Below are positions 1 through 8,394 of a DNA stretch of 64,000 nucleotides, piece by piece. The stretch is taken from NCBI GenBank assembly GCA_020845515.1, contig JADLFQ010000097.1, positions 1 through 64,000 on the forward strand, read 5' to 3'. The first letter of the stretch is position 1. Each line of letters begins with the position of its first letter. The notes beneath the pieces were generated by a model. It had not been told where the DNA came from, searched no databases, and worked only from the letters and a program-made list of their open reading frames with translations. Origin of the DNA: Anaerolineaceae bacterium. Its GTDB lineage: Bacteria; Chloroflexota; Anaerolineae; Anaerolineales; Anaerolineaceae. The translations under genes were made by a program, and so were the position numbers.

Positions 1-185
1 ATTGAGAACCAGCATTGATACTAAGGTGGCTTTGTTATGGAAGATTGTTTAGTAACATTTTTATTTGAGGTAACGATTACTCTAAAGTAATATTTTCTAT
101 TGAGGCATTACGGAAGGTTTTTATTTTTCACCGGCGATCTGAATTTATAAGTTTAAAAAAATCCATTGATGGGGGACAAGTAAGG

Positions 186-191
186 TATACT
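186..191 (+). promoter_or_regulatory. -10 element of pstS promoter
   Basis: A TATACT hexamer ends nine bases before the pstS ATG. Transcription would therefore begin at or within about three bases of the start codon, and no Shine-Dalgarno sequence lies in between, so the mRNA is probably leaderless. No convincing -35 hexamer at 17 bp was found. The remaining 185 bases upstream are AT-rich and hold no gene that I can see; a Pho-type operator could be there but I cannot identify one. Confidence 0.4.
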
Positions 192-200
192 TCTCTATTA

Positions 201-1097
201 ATGCGCTTATTTTTCATATTTTCTTTGTGCATTCTCCTGACAAGCCTTTCCGCTTGTACGGTTGGCGGAGTTTCAGCCAATCCACAAGTAGACCCTTCAG
301 CACAATATTATCTTCAAAACAAAGGCTCGGATACGATTGTCAACCTGGCATTGGCATGGGCAGAGGCTTACCAGGATTTGCACCCGGAAGTGCGTATTTC
401 AGTGACGGGCGGGGGAAGCGGCACAGGGATTACAGCACTGATTAATAATACAGTGGATATCGCAAACGCCTCGAGAAAAATCAAAACAGAAGAGATTAAA
501 GACGCTCGAAAAAACGGGGTTGAACCGGCAGAGTTCGTGATTGCACGCGATGCAATTGCTGTCATTGTGCATCCGCAAAACCCGGTCAGCCGTTTGACCT
601 TGCAGCAGATTTCTGATATTTATAGCGGCAAGATCAATAACTGGGCCGAACTGGGAGGCGAAAACCGTCCGATCGTGCGCTTATCACGCGAAACTAATTC
701 TGGAACACATGTCTATTTTCTGGAAGCCGTGATTCGATTGGGCAATACGGCAGATAAGACCATTTTCTCCGCGGATACGCTGTTGCTGCCTTCTTCGGAG
801 GGGATTATCACAGAAGTGTCCAGTAACCCAAACGCGATTGGGTATGACGGCCTGGGATATGTTACAGAACATGTCAAGATGCTGGCAATAGCAGGGAAAG
901 AGAATACAGACTATACATTACCGTCTGAGGAGAGCGTCAATGCCGGGGCATACCCGATTTCGCGTGATCTTTATATGTACACTAACGGCCAACCAGAAGG
1001 TTTGGTTGGGGAATACCTCAATTGGATTCACTCGGCAGCAGCTCAAGAGATTGCCCGGGGGCTTGGGTTTGTTCCCATAACCGGAGTGGGCAATTAG
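201..1097 (+). CDS. pstS: Phosphate ABC transporter substrate-binding lipoprotein PstS
   Basis: This is the extracellular phosphate-binding component of the high-affinity Pst uptake system. Residues 1-18 form a lipoprotein signal peptide with lipobox LSAC, so Cys19 is the predicted lipid anchor. The mature part has PstS hallmarks: KGSDTI near the start, the phosphate-loop motif GGGSGTG around residues 71-77, and SRETNSGTH near residue 157. The length (298 aa) is typical. It is the first gene of pstSCAB, and its stop codon is one base before the pstC start. No ribosome binding site precedes the ATG, in line with a leaderless start. The family and role are secure; substrate specificity is inferred from the operon. 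Confidence 0.95.
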   Translation: MRLFFIFSLCILLTSLSACTVGGVSANPQVDPSAQYYLQNKGSDTIVNLALAWAEAYQDLHPEVRISVTGGGSGTGITALINNTVDIANASRKIKTEEIKDARKNGVEPAEFVIARDAIAVIVHPQNPVSRLTLQQISDIYSGKINNWAELGGENRPIVRLSRETNSGTHVYFLEAVIRLGNTADKTIFSADTLLLPSSEGIITEVSSNPNAIGYDGLGYVTEHVKMLAIAGKENTDYTLPSEESVNAGAYPISRDLYMYTNGQPEGLVGEYLNWIHSAAAQEIARGLGFVPITGVGN

Positions 1098-1098
1098 G

Positions 1099-1992
1099 AT
1101 GGAGACCCGACGCCCGCTGGAATTTTTTATTACCTGGTTTATCCGGCTGACCGGATATTCCAGTATCTTGTTTGTTGTCTTGATCTTGGTTTTTTTGGTT
1201 TCTGAAGGGTTGCCTGCACTCACGGAGATTTCGGTTGGAGAGCTTTTATCGACGCGCTGGTATCCGATCGAGGCTTATTACGGTATTCTGCCGTTAGTTC
1301 TTGGTTCGTTGGTGGTTACGATTGGTGCGATGTTAATTGCAGTGCCCTTCGGGATTGGTACGGCGGTTTATCTTTCGGAAGTCGCACGCCCGGTTGTGCG
1401 TGAAATCCTGAAACCGCTGGTGGAGATCCTGGCCGGGCTTCCCTCCGTCATGCTGGGCTTTTTGGGAATTCAGCTCATCTCACCTTTTTTACGAGAGTTC
1501 CTTTTACTGCCGACCGGGTTGACTGCATTCGCGGGGTCGCTCCTGCTGGGCGGAATTGCGATACCAACAATTGTCTCAATTGCAGAGGATGCGCTGAACA
1601 ATGTGCCGCAATCTTACCGGCAGGGCGCGCTGGCGCTCGGTGCAACCCGCTGGCAGACAATATGGGGCGTAACGTTTCCGGCGGCGCGCTCCGGGATCAT
1701 TACGGCCGTGATGCTGGGTTTGGGACGCTCAATTGGGGAGACGATGACGGTAATGATGGTAACTGGTAATGCACCGGTGATGCCCACCTCGTTAAAGGTG
1801 CTGTTTATGCCCATCCGCACAATGACGGCAACGATTGCATCGGAGATGGGGGAAGTGGCGACTGGCAGCGAACACTACCATGTCTTATTTTTTATTGGGA
1901 TCGTCCTGTTTCTGCTGACTTTAATCGTCAACATCACAGCTTCAATGGTCAGCAGGCAAAAGCGGACACATAGGGAACGGGTGCTCTCATAA
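1099..1992 (+). CDS. pstC: Phosphate ABC transporter permease PstC
   Basis: This is one of the two membrane-spanning subunits that form the phosphate channel in the cytoplasmic membrane. The 297-aa protein has about six hydrophobic helices. The EAA-type loop that contacts the ATPase is visible around residues 170-195 (SYRQGALALGATRWQTIW). It starts one base after pstS and ends at a TAA whose first two bases form part of a possible ATAA overlap with pstA, discussed there. It acts with PstA, PstB and PstS. Confidence 0.95.
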   Translation: METRRPLEFFITWFIRLTGYSSILFVVLILVFLVSEGLPALTEISVGELLSTRWYPIEAYYGILPLVLGSLVVTIGAMLIAVPFGIGTAVYLSEVARPVVREILKPLVEILAGLPSVMLGFLGIQLISPFLREFLLLPTGLTAFAGSLLLGGIAIPTIVSIAEDALNNVPQSYRQGALALGATRWQTIWGVTFPAARSGIITAVMLGLGRSIGETMTVMMVTGNAPVMPTSLKVLFMPIRTMTATIASEMGEVATGSEHYHVLFFIGIVLFLLTLIVNITASMVSRQKRTHRERVLS

Positions 1993-2060
1993 GCAATTTA
2001 GGGGATGTACTTAAGCGTAATAAACGATCACCGCGGCAGATTGAACGGCTGGGATTTACT

Positions 2061-2870
2061 ATGTTGGCAGTTGGCAGTGTTTTAACGATTCTCCCTATCG
2101 TTGCAGTGGTAATTTATATCCTGGTGTTGGGCGCGCCGGCGATCAACTGGGAATTTCTGACGCAAATGCCCAAAAACGGAATGCGGGATGGCGGCATTTT
2201 ACCTGCGCTTGTCGGTACAGTTTATCTCACACTGGGTACGGCGCTATTTTCTGTTCCGCTGGGAGTTGGCGCAGCGATTTACCTCTCAGAGTATTCCAGC
2301 GATAATGCCCTCACCAGGGTTATCCGTCTGGCAATTGTCAATCTGGCCGGAATTCCATCGGTGGTGTATGGCCTGTTTGGCCTTGGGTTGTTCGTTGTTT
2401 TCCTCAATTTCAGCACAAGTATTCTTTCAGCATCCTTGACGCTCTCAATTATGACGTTACCGGTGATGATCACAACTACCGAAGAGGCGCTGCGGGCAGT
2501 GCCGCAATCTTTTCGAGTGGTGGCAATCTCACTGGGTGCAACGCGTTGGCAGGCAATCCGGCGGGTGGTTTTGCCGCAGGCACTGCCCGGCATCATGACG
2601 GGCATCATTTTAGGATTGGAACGAGCAGCAGGGGAGACTGCACCGATCCTCTTTACAGGTGCAGCGTTTTTCCTTCCACGGCTGCCGCATTCTCCCATGG
2701 ATGCAACCATGGCACTGCCCTATCATTTGTTTGTTATTTCGACCCAGGTGCCAGGGATGCCTATTCGCGTCCAATATGGCACGGTGCTGGTGCTGCTGTC
2801 TTTTGTAATGGGCATGAATATCATTGCGACCGTCATCCGATCACGCGCCCGCGCGCGGCGGGTATGGTAA
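2061..2870 (+). CDS. pstA: Phosphate ABC transporter permease PstA
   Basis: This is the second membrane subunit of the Pst transporter, with six predicted helices and an EAA loop (SFRVVAISLGATRWQAIR, around residues 150-168). The start is uncertain. The first in-frame ATG is at 2061, with GGGA at a reasonable distance upstream, but then the protein begins directly with helix 1. The frame stays open upstream to 1974 and encodes a basic amphipathic stretch (RNKRSPRQIERLGFT) typical of PstA N-termini. No ATG, GTG or TTG exists there; an ATA at 1989 overlaps the pstC stop as ATAA, where ATGA would be expected. The last seven bases overlap the pstB start. Confidence 0.93.
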   Translation: MLAVGSVLTILPIVAVVIYILVLGAPAINWEFLTQMPKNGMRDGGILPALVGTVYLTLGTALFSVPLGVGAAIYLSEYSSDNALTRVIRLAIVNLAGIPSVVYGLFGLGLFVVFLNFSTSILSASLTLSIMTLPVMITTTEEALRAVPQSFRVVAISLGATRWQAIRRVVLPQALPGIMTGIILGLERAAGETAPILFTGAAFFLPRLPHSPMDATMALPYHLFVISTQVPGMPIRVQYGTVLVLLSFVMGMNIIATVIRSRARARRVW

Positions 2871-3631
2871 ATAAAATGAACAAAATTGTTGTCGAGAATT
2901 TCTCGCTGACGTATTCAGACGGAACTGAATCGCTGCAGAATATTAACCTAAAAATCAAAGCTAATGCCATTACGGCACTTATCGGACCTGCGGGGGGCGG
3001 GAAATCCACCTTTCTGCGGGCTATGAACCGGCTAAATGATCTGGCAGATGTAGCAACGCTGGCAGGGCATCTATTCATTGATGGGCAGGACGTGTTGGAC
3101 CCCAAGGTCAATATCATACAATTGCGGCGGACGGCGGGGATTGTCTTTGCCCGGCCCATGCCTCTGCCGCTGACAATTTATGAGAACATTGTGTTTGGAC
3201 TGAGGGTGGCGGGTGAACGGCGGAAGGAAGTGCTGGATGAGACGGTGGAGCAAGCGTTACGCCAGGCACAGTTGTGGGATGAGGTTTATGACCGCCTGAA
3301 CGATTCTGCTTTTGCAATATCCGGCGGGCAGCAGCAAAGGCTGTGCATCGCACGCGTGCTGGCGCTCCATCCGGAGATTATTTTACTGGACGAACCCACC
3401 TCGGCGCTGGACCCGATTTCTACGGCAAAGATTGAAACCTCCCTGTTGGAACTCAAAGAAAATTATACGATTGTGATTGCCCCGCACAGCATCCAACAAG
3501 CAGCGCGAATTGCTGATGACGTGGCTTTCTTTCTACAGGGGGAAGTGGTGGAGTTTGCGCCAGGTGAGAAGATCTTTACGAGGCCCGAGGATAAGCGCAC
3601 ACAGGATTATGTGCAGGGGCGGTTTGGGTAG
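2864..3631 (+). CDS. pstB: Phosphate ABC transporter ATPase PstB, variant Q-loop
   Basis: This cytoplasmic ATPase powers phosphate import. It has Walker A GPAGGGKST, the signature ISGGQQQRLCIAR, Walker B ILLDEPTSALDP and the switch histidine in IAPHSIQQAAR. The Q-loop, which reads VFQKP in classical PstB proteins, reads VFARP here, so the glutamine is alanine. ATG 2864 overlaps pstA by seven bases and gives 255 aa; ATG 2876 is an alternative giving 251 aa. The frame is open much further upstream (to 2546), but that part lies antiparallel to no homology and overlaps pstA, so it is not coding. No phoU follows. Confidence 0.93.
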   Translation: MVNKMNKIVVENFSLTYSDGTESLQNINLKIKANAITALIGPAGGGKSTFLRAMNRLNDLADVATLAGHLFIDGQDVLDPKVNIIQLRRTAGIVFARPMPLPLTIYENIVFGLRVAGERRKEVLDETVEQALRQAQLWDEVYDRLNDSAFAISGGQQQRLCIARVLALHPEIILLDEPTSALDPISTAKIETSLLELKENYTIVIAPHSIQQAARIADDVAFFLQGEVVEFAPGEKIFTRPEDKRTQDYVQGRFG

Positions 3632-3713
3632 GAAGAAATTCCCTCTTGATTATTAAATAACAAATAAGGTAATATAAGCATTATTAATTCGCCTGTCCAG
3701 GAGGGGATTTATT

Positions 3714-5306
3714 GTGGTCACTATCCTTGGATTTCCTGTAGAGCTTCCGCCGGAACTGGCGTTTCTTGCCAGCCCATGGACCTCTTTTGTCCTCACCTCG
3801 ATGGCTTGGGTGCTGATTGCTCTGCTTGTCAATCTGATCTTTTTTACCCTGTTCAAGACGATGTTTAGACAACTACCCGGCGAAGTGGAAGATATCGTTT
3901 TGGGGATTTTGCGCCGACCTGTGCTGCTGTTGATCTCAGTAGTAGGGGCGGCAAACTCCTTGCGTATATTAGAGCTGGGGGATCTGGCTCGTTGGATAAT
4001 CCAGCGGATGGTTTATACGATCCTGGTGTTGGTACTGCTGCACTTGTTCTCGCGCCTGGTGGGAGATCTGTTGAAGTTTTTCGGGGTAAAGTGGGCGAGC
4101 AAAACTGAAAGCCGGATGGATGATGTACTTGTCCCCGTGTTAAATATCTTCGGCTTGCCGTTTTTTGTTATTGCTGCAGCACTGATCATTCTGCCGTTAT
4201 GGGGTATTAATGTAACCTCGGTTTTACTTGGCGCAGGGGTGGTTGGGCTTGTGCTGGGGCTGGCGCTGCAAGAGACGCTCTCCAATATTTTCGGCGGGTT
4301 GAGCCTGCTTGTGGAGGCTCCTTTTAAAACCGGTGATTTGGTTGTCCTGCCGGATGGCAAGATGGTCGAAGTGCAGCAGATGGGGCTGCGTTCGACACAA
4401 TTTTACTGGCTTGAGGAGCATTCAACCGTTTTTGTGCCAAACAAAATCCTTTCAACCTCGATGTTGGTTAATATTACGCGCCCTACGGTGGAGCAGCGCG
4501 TCTCGGTGGATGTAAATGTCAGCCTGGCTTCGAACCTTGCGCACGTGGAAGAAACATTGCGCCGCATTGCAGTTGCGCATCCGGCAGTGGTGGTGGCGGA
4601 TTTGAGTCAGAAAATCCCGCAGTTGCGCGAACGGATTCTGACGACCCGTGCACGCGCCCGGGTGATGTCAGCAGACCTGTTGGCGTGCAAGATGTTGCAG
4701 GACGAAGCAGACCGCTACGAATTGGCGATTCCGCGCCTGGAACTGGAGGACAACCTCAACCGCCAGTTGCTGGCGATGGAAGAATCCTTCCGCAGCCTAA
4801 TTCGTGGAATTCTGGCACGAGAGGAGAAAGGGTTGAGTTCAGAGGAGATTACAGAAATTTTCTGCAGGTATGTCTCTCCCGCAGACGAAGAGGTTGAAAA
4901 GACGATTGCAGCAGCAAACGCCTGGTGCGAAGCGCGCGATCCGTGGTTGAACGACAAGGATTACTGGAATATTCGCAAACTATGGGTGGAGCGGAACAAA
5001 CAACTGGAAGCCCGCTGGGAAAAGCTCAAGCGTATAATCCGTCACCCGCATGAGAACATGGAGTTTTTGCTGGATGAAATGACCAAAGCTATGCTGGACT
5101 GGTTGGAAAGTGATTATAAAATTTTGCCGGTCACCTGGAAGGACCCACAGGTTAGTTTCTTAAATTTTGATGGCAGCAGCGCCAACCTGCGGTTGAGCTT
5201 CTATGTGGATAACACTCGTCTGGAGCATGACCGGCGCATCCACCGAGTCAGAAAAGAGGTTGCCCGGCAGGTGCGAGAGCAATTGAGCGAAGAAGATATC
5301 TGGTAG
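3714..5306 (+). CDS. MscS-family mechanosensitive channel with large C-terminal insertion
   Basis: This is a probable small-conductance mechanosensitive channel protecting against hypo-osmotic shock. It starts at GTG 3714 behind a strong AGGAGGGG. Three or four N-terminal helices are followed by the MscS pore helix around residues 165-195 (GAGVVGLVLGLALQETLSN) and the beta domain (PFKTGDLVVLP ... GLRSTQFYW ... VPNKILSTSMLVN). The C-terminal alpha/beta vestibule begins near residue 255 but is interrupted at about residue 295 by roughly 180 charged, helix-rich residues. It resumes near 470 and ends with a typical amphipathic helix. At 530 aa it is far longer than E. coli MscS (286 aa). Family assignment is firm; the role of the insertion is unknown. 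Confidence 0.88.
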   Translation: MVTILGFPVELPPELAFLASPWTSFVLTSMAWVLIALLVNLIFFTLFKTMFRQLPGEVEDIVLGILRRPVLLLISVVGAANSLRILELGDLARWIIQRMVYTILVLVLLHLFSRLVGDLLKFFGVKWASKTESRMDDVLVPVLNIFGLPFFVIAAALIILPLWGINVTSVLLGAGVVGLVLGLALQETLSNIFGGLSLLVEAPFKTGDLVVLPDGKMVEVQQMGLRSTQFYWLEEHSTVFVPNKILSTSMLVNITRPTVEQRVSVDVNVSLASNLAHVEETLRRIAVAHPAVVVADLSQKIPQLRERILTTRARARVMSADLLACKMLQDEADRYELAIPRLELEDNLNRQLLAMEESFRSLIRGILAREEKGLSSEEITEIFCRYVSPADEEVEKTIAAANAWCEARDPWLNDKDYWNIRKLWVERNKQLEARWEKLKRIIRHPHENMEFLLDEMTKAMLDWLESDYKILPVTWKDPQVSFLNFDGSSANLRLSFYVDNTRLEHDRRIHRVRKEVARQVREQLSEEDIW

Positions 5307-5349
5307 CACGGCTGCCGGGATGCCTGTGAAGTCTATTGTTCAGAAGTAT

Positions 5350-6765
5350 TTACCCTGAAGACCATTCGGTGTGAAAGACACCTTCCCTGTCCACCCGGCG
5401 GTAGGTATGTGCGCCGAAGAAATCACGCTGTGCCTGGGTAAGGTTGGCGGGTAAGCGCGCACTGCGGTAGGCATCGAAGTAAGCCAGGGAAGCTCCGGTA
5501 GCAAGCATGGGAATGCCGAGTTCGACGCCCATCTGGACAATCTTTCGCCATCCATCCTGACGTGAGTTTACCGCCTCGAGAAAGTACTCGTCGAGAAGCA
5601 GGTTGGGCAGAGCAGGGTCACGCTGGTAGGCTTGTGTGATTTTGTCCAACAGGGTTGCCCGAATGATGCAGCCCGCCCGCCAAATACTGGCAATTTCCCC
5701 ATACTTTAAATTGAAGGAATTGAGTTGTGACGCCATGCGGAGCAAGGAAAACCCTTGGGCATAGGAAGTGATCTTGCTGGCATACAACGCCTGGCAGGCG
5801 GCTTGGATGATCATCGAGGTATTTCCGGTGAAGTGTTGGTTTGGTCCTCGCAATAGTTTGCTGGCAGTAAAGCGCTCGGTTTTCAGGGCTGAGAGCAGGC
5901 GGCTTTCGACGGCGGCATTAATTGTTGGAATGGGGGCGCCGGTATCGAGGGCATCCTGGCTTGTCCATTTTCCAGTGCCTTTTTGTTGGGCGTCGTCGAG
6001 AATCAAGTCTACAATTGGCTGACCGGTTTCCTTGTCAATATATTTAAATATTCCTGCAGTTATTTCGATGAGGTAGGAGCGTAAGACACCCTCGTTCCAT
6101 TCAGCAAAAATAGACGCCAGTTCTGCCGGCTTGATACCGAGGCCGCGGTGCAGAAGATCGTAAATTTCAGCAATAAGCTGCATATCACCGTATTCGATAC
6201 CGTTATGCACCATTTTGACGTAATGACCGGCGCCGCCGGCACCGATGTAGGCAACGCAGGGCTCTCCATCTTCCGCACGGGCGGCTACCGCTCGCAGCAT
6301 GGGCTCCATGGCAACCCAGCCTGCAAAATGACCGCCCGGCATTAAGCTTGGACCCCAGAGAGCGCCCTCTTCTCCGCCGGAGATGCCCATACCCAGGTAG
6401 TTCAACCCCGCTTGCTCCAACTCTTGGGCGCGGCGGGTGGAATCCTGATAGAAAGAATTGCCGCCATCAATTAGAATATCCCCCTTATCCAACAAGGGGG
6501 TGAGCTGTTGGATGACTGCATCCACCGGCGCGCCAGCGGCAACCATGATCAGGATGCGCCGGGGTTTTTCCAGAGAATTGACCAATTCCGGAAGCGTTTC
6601 AAACCCTTGCAGCCGGGTTCCTTCAGGAAGTGAGGCGATCAACTCTTGCATTTTAGAAGTACTGCGGTTGTAAACGGAAACCGCAAAGCCGTTGCGTTCA
6701 AAATTTAATGCCAGGTTGCTGCCCATTACACCCAGCCCAATGACGCTAATTTGTGACTGTATCAT
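5350..6765 (-). CDS. gnd: 6-phosphogluconate dehydrogenase, decarboxylating (copy 1)
   Basis: It converts 6-phosphogluconate to ribulose-5-phosphate and CO2 while reducing NADP+. The N-terminal Rossmann motif is GLGVMGSNLA. The second strand ends in YNRSTSK, where the Asn-Arg-Ser pattern is that of NADP-binding enzymes. Catalytic signatures GGNSFYQDS, GGEEGALWGPSLMPGG, HYVKMVHNGIEY and KGTGKWTS are intact. The length of 471 aa fits the long-chain family. GGAGGAT precedes the ATG. It is the last gene of the pgl-zwf-gnd operon, 149 bp after zwf, and converges with the MscS gene 43 bp away. A second gnd lies at 27.2-28.6 kb. Confidence 0.97.
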   Translation of the reverse strand: MIQSQISVIGLGVMGSNLALNFERNGFAVSVYNRSTSKMQELIASLPEGTRLQGFETLPELVNSLEKPRRILIMVAAGAPVDAVIQQLTPLLDKGDILIDGGNSFYQDSTRRAQELEQAGLNYLGMGISGGEEGALWGPSLMPGGHFAGWVAMEPMLRAVAARAEDGEPCVAYIGAGGAGHYVKMVHNGIEYGDMQLIAEIYDLLHRGLGIKPAELASIFAEWNEGVLRSYLIEITAGIFKYIDKETGQPIVDLILDDAQQKGTGKWTSQDALDTGAPIPTINAAVESRLLSALKTERFTASKLLRGPNQHFTGNTSMIIQAACQALYASKITSYAQGFSLLRMASQLNSFNLKYGEIASIWRAGCIIRATLLDKITQAYQRDPALPNLLLDEYFLEAVNSRQDGWRKIVQMGVELGIPMLATGASLAYFDAYRSARLPANLTQAQRDFFGAHTYRRVDREGVFHTEWSSG

Positions 6766-6914
6766 GCTTTATCCTCCGCGTTATTCATGCTTTTCTGGGA
6801 TATTTTAGATCTATCGTGACAGGGTTTGTGTGAGGGTCGGAAACATATACTCCACAATTCTGACCCTCCTACTGTTGTTCTTGCGGTCACGGGAATTTTT
6901 AACGCATCAATTAT

Positions 6915-8378
6915 TTAGTCGCAACACTCGATACAGCCGCGCAGCCAGTTGCGCCCATCATACTCAATGAAACGATCTGCTTCAGCCGGCCCCATGCTGC
7001 CGGGTGTATAGATTGACAGAGGGGGGGCGTCCGGCGAATCCCAAGCGTGAATAAAGGGATCAATGATCCCCCAGGAGATCTCTGTCTGGTCGCCGCGAAT
7101 AAAGAGGGAGGCATCGCCATTGATCGAATCGAGCAATAACCGCTCGTATGCTTCGGGCAGTGTGCCGGGGCCGAAGGAGGCTTCGTAATTAAATTCCATA
7201 TTAACGGAGCGGGTATTGTAAGCCGTATCCGGAGCTTTGGCCTCGAAGCGCAGGTGAATGCTCTCGTTGGGCTGGATGCACAAGGCCAGAATGTTGGGTA
7301 CCATTTTGTACCACTCCGGCACGGGGAACATTGCCAGCGGAGGCTGCTTGAATTGGATAAGGATTTCGGAGGCTTTTTCCTTGAGGAGTTTGCCGGAGCG
7401 AAGGTAGAACGGGACTCCTTGCCAGCGCCAGTTATCTATATGCAGGCGCAGAGCGGCATACGTGGCGGTATGCGAATTGGCTGACACGCGATACTCCTGG
7501 CGGTACCCCCGGTACTGGCCGAGGACGCTGTTTTGCCAGATCCTGTCAGAAGGAATTGGACGTATGGCAGAAAGCACCTTGGCACGTTCTTCCCGCAGGG
7601 CGTTGGCTTTGAAGGAGGAAGGTGGTTCCATCGCGACCAAGGTGAGAAGCTGCAAGAGGTGATTTTGAAACATGTCCCTCAGAATACCGACTTCATCGTA
7701 ATAGCCGCCGCGATGTTCAACGCCCACCTCCTCTGCAACGGTGATTTGAACGTGGTCAATATAATTACGGTTCCAGACCGGCTCGAAGATGGTATTAGCA
7801 AAACGGAAATACAGGATGTTTTGGACGGTTTCTTTACCGAGGTAGTGATCAATACGATAAATTTGGTGCTCCCGGAGATATTCGTGCAGCGCCTGGTTAA
7901 GCTCCAGGGCGGATTTTAGGTCTGTCCCGAAGGGTTTTTCAACCACTACCCGTCTCCAACCTATCTCTTCTTTTGTCAGGCCGATGCGCCCAATCCCTTC
8001 CACGATCGTAGGGAAAAACTGAGGTGGTGTGGCCAGGTAAAAAAGGCGGTTGGCGGGGCCTTTTTCCAGCCGTTCCAATTCTCCTTTAAGGCGCTCAAAA
8101 CTTTCGGGGTCAATGGCTTTGTCCGTGTGGTAGTGAAGGTGAGGTGCAAAGGTTTGCCATTCCTCATCAGTAAATTCATAGTCGGCGTGCTCAGCCAGGT
8201 TTTCGCGCAGCATGGCGCAAAAGGTATCGTCCTTGTAAGAGGTGCCGGCGAACCCCAGGATTGAAAATTCGCTTGGCATGCGTCCTTTGCGATATAAATT
8301 GAACAGCGCTGGAATAAGTTTTCGTTTGGTGAGATCACCTGAAGCGCCAAAGATGACAATGGTTGTGCTATTTTTCAT
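6915..8378 (-). CDS. zwf: Glucose-6-phosphate 1-dehydrogenase (copy 1)
   Basis: It oxidises glucose-6-phosphate to 6-phosphogluconolactone. It has the nucleotide-binding motif FGASGDLTKRKL at the N-terminus, the substrate signature RIDHYLGKE near residue 180, and the GGYYDEVGILRDMFQNH segment with the catalytic-base histidine. The start is placed at 8378 because an AGAGGA sits just upstream and the protein then begins MKNSTTIVIFGASGD; an ATG further out would overlap pgl. This gives 487 aa, the normal size. It starts 16 bp after the pgl stop, so both are probably co-transcribed. Confidence 0.97.
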   Translation of the reverse strand: MKNSTTIVIFGASGDLTKRKLIPALFNLYRKGRMPSEFSILGFAGTSYKDDTFCAMLRENLAEHADYEFTDEEWQTFAPHLHYHTDKAIDPESFERLKGELERLEKGPANRLFYLATPPQFFPTIVEGIGRIGLTKEEIGWRRVVVEKPFGTDLKSALELNQALHEYLREHQIYRIDHYLGKETVQNILYFRFANTIFEPVWNRNYIDHVQITVAEEVGVEHRGGYYDEVGILRDMFQNHLLQLLTLVAMEPPSSFKANALREERAKVLSAIRPIPSDRIWQNSVLGQYRGYRQEYRVSANSHTATYAALRLHIDNWRWQGVPFYLRSGKLLKEKASEILIQFKQPPLAMFPVPEWYKMVPNILALCIQPNESIHLRFEAKAPDTAYNTRSVNMEFNYEASFGPGTLPEAYERLLLDSINGDASLFIRGDQTEISWGIIDPFIHAWDSPDAPPLSIYTPGSMGPAEADRFIEYDGRNWLRGCIECCD

Positions 8379-8394
8379 CGTATCCTCTTCTGAA

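Noticed and set aside
2546-2863. Extended N-terminus for PstB in the same open frame
   Set aside because: It overlaps most of the pstA 3' half in another frame, resembles no ATPase sequence and lacks a start signal; PstB homology begins at about 2876.
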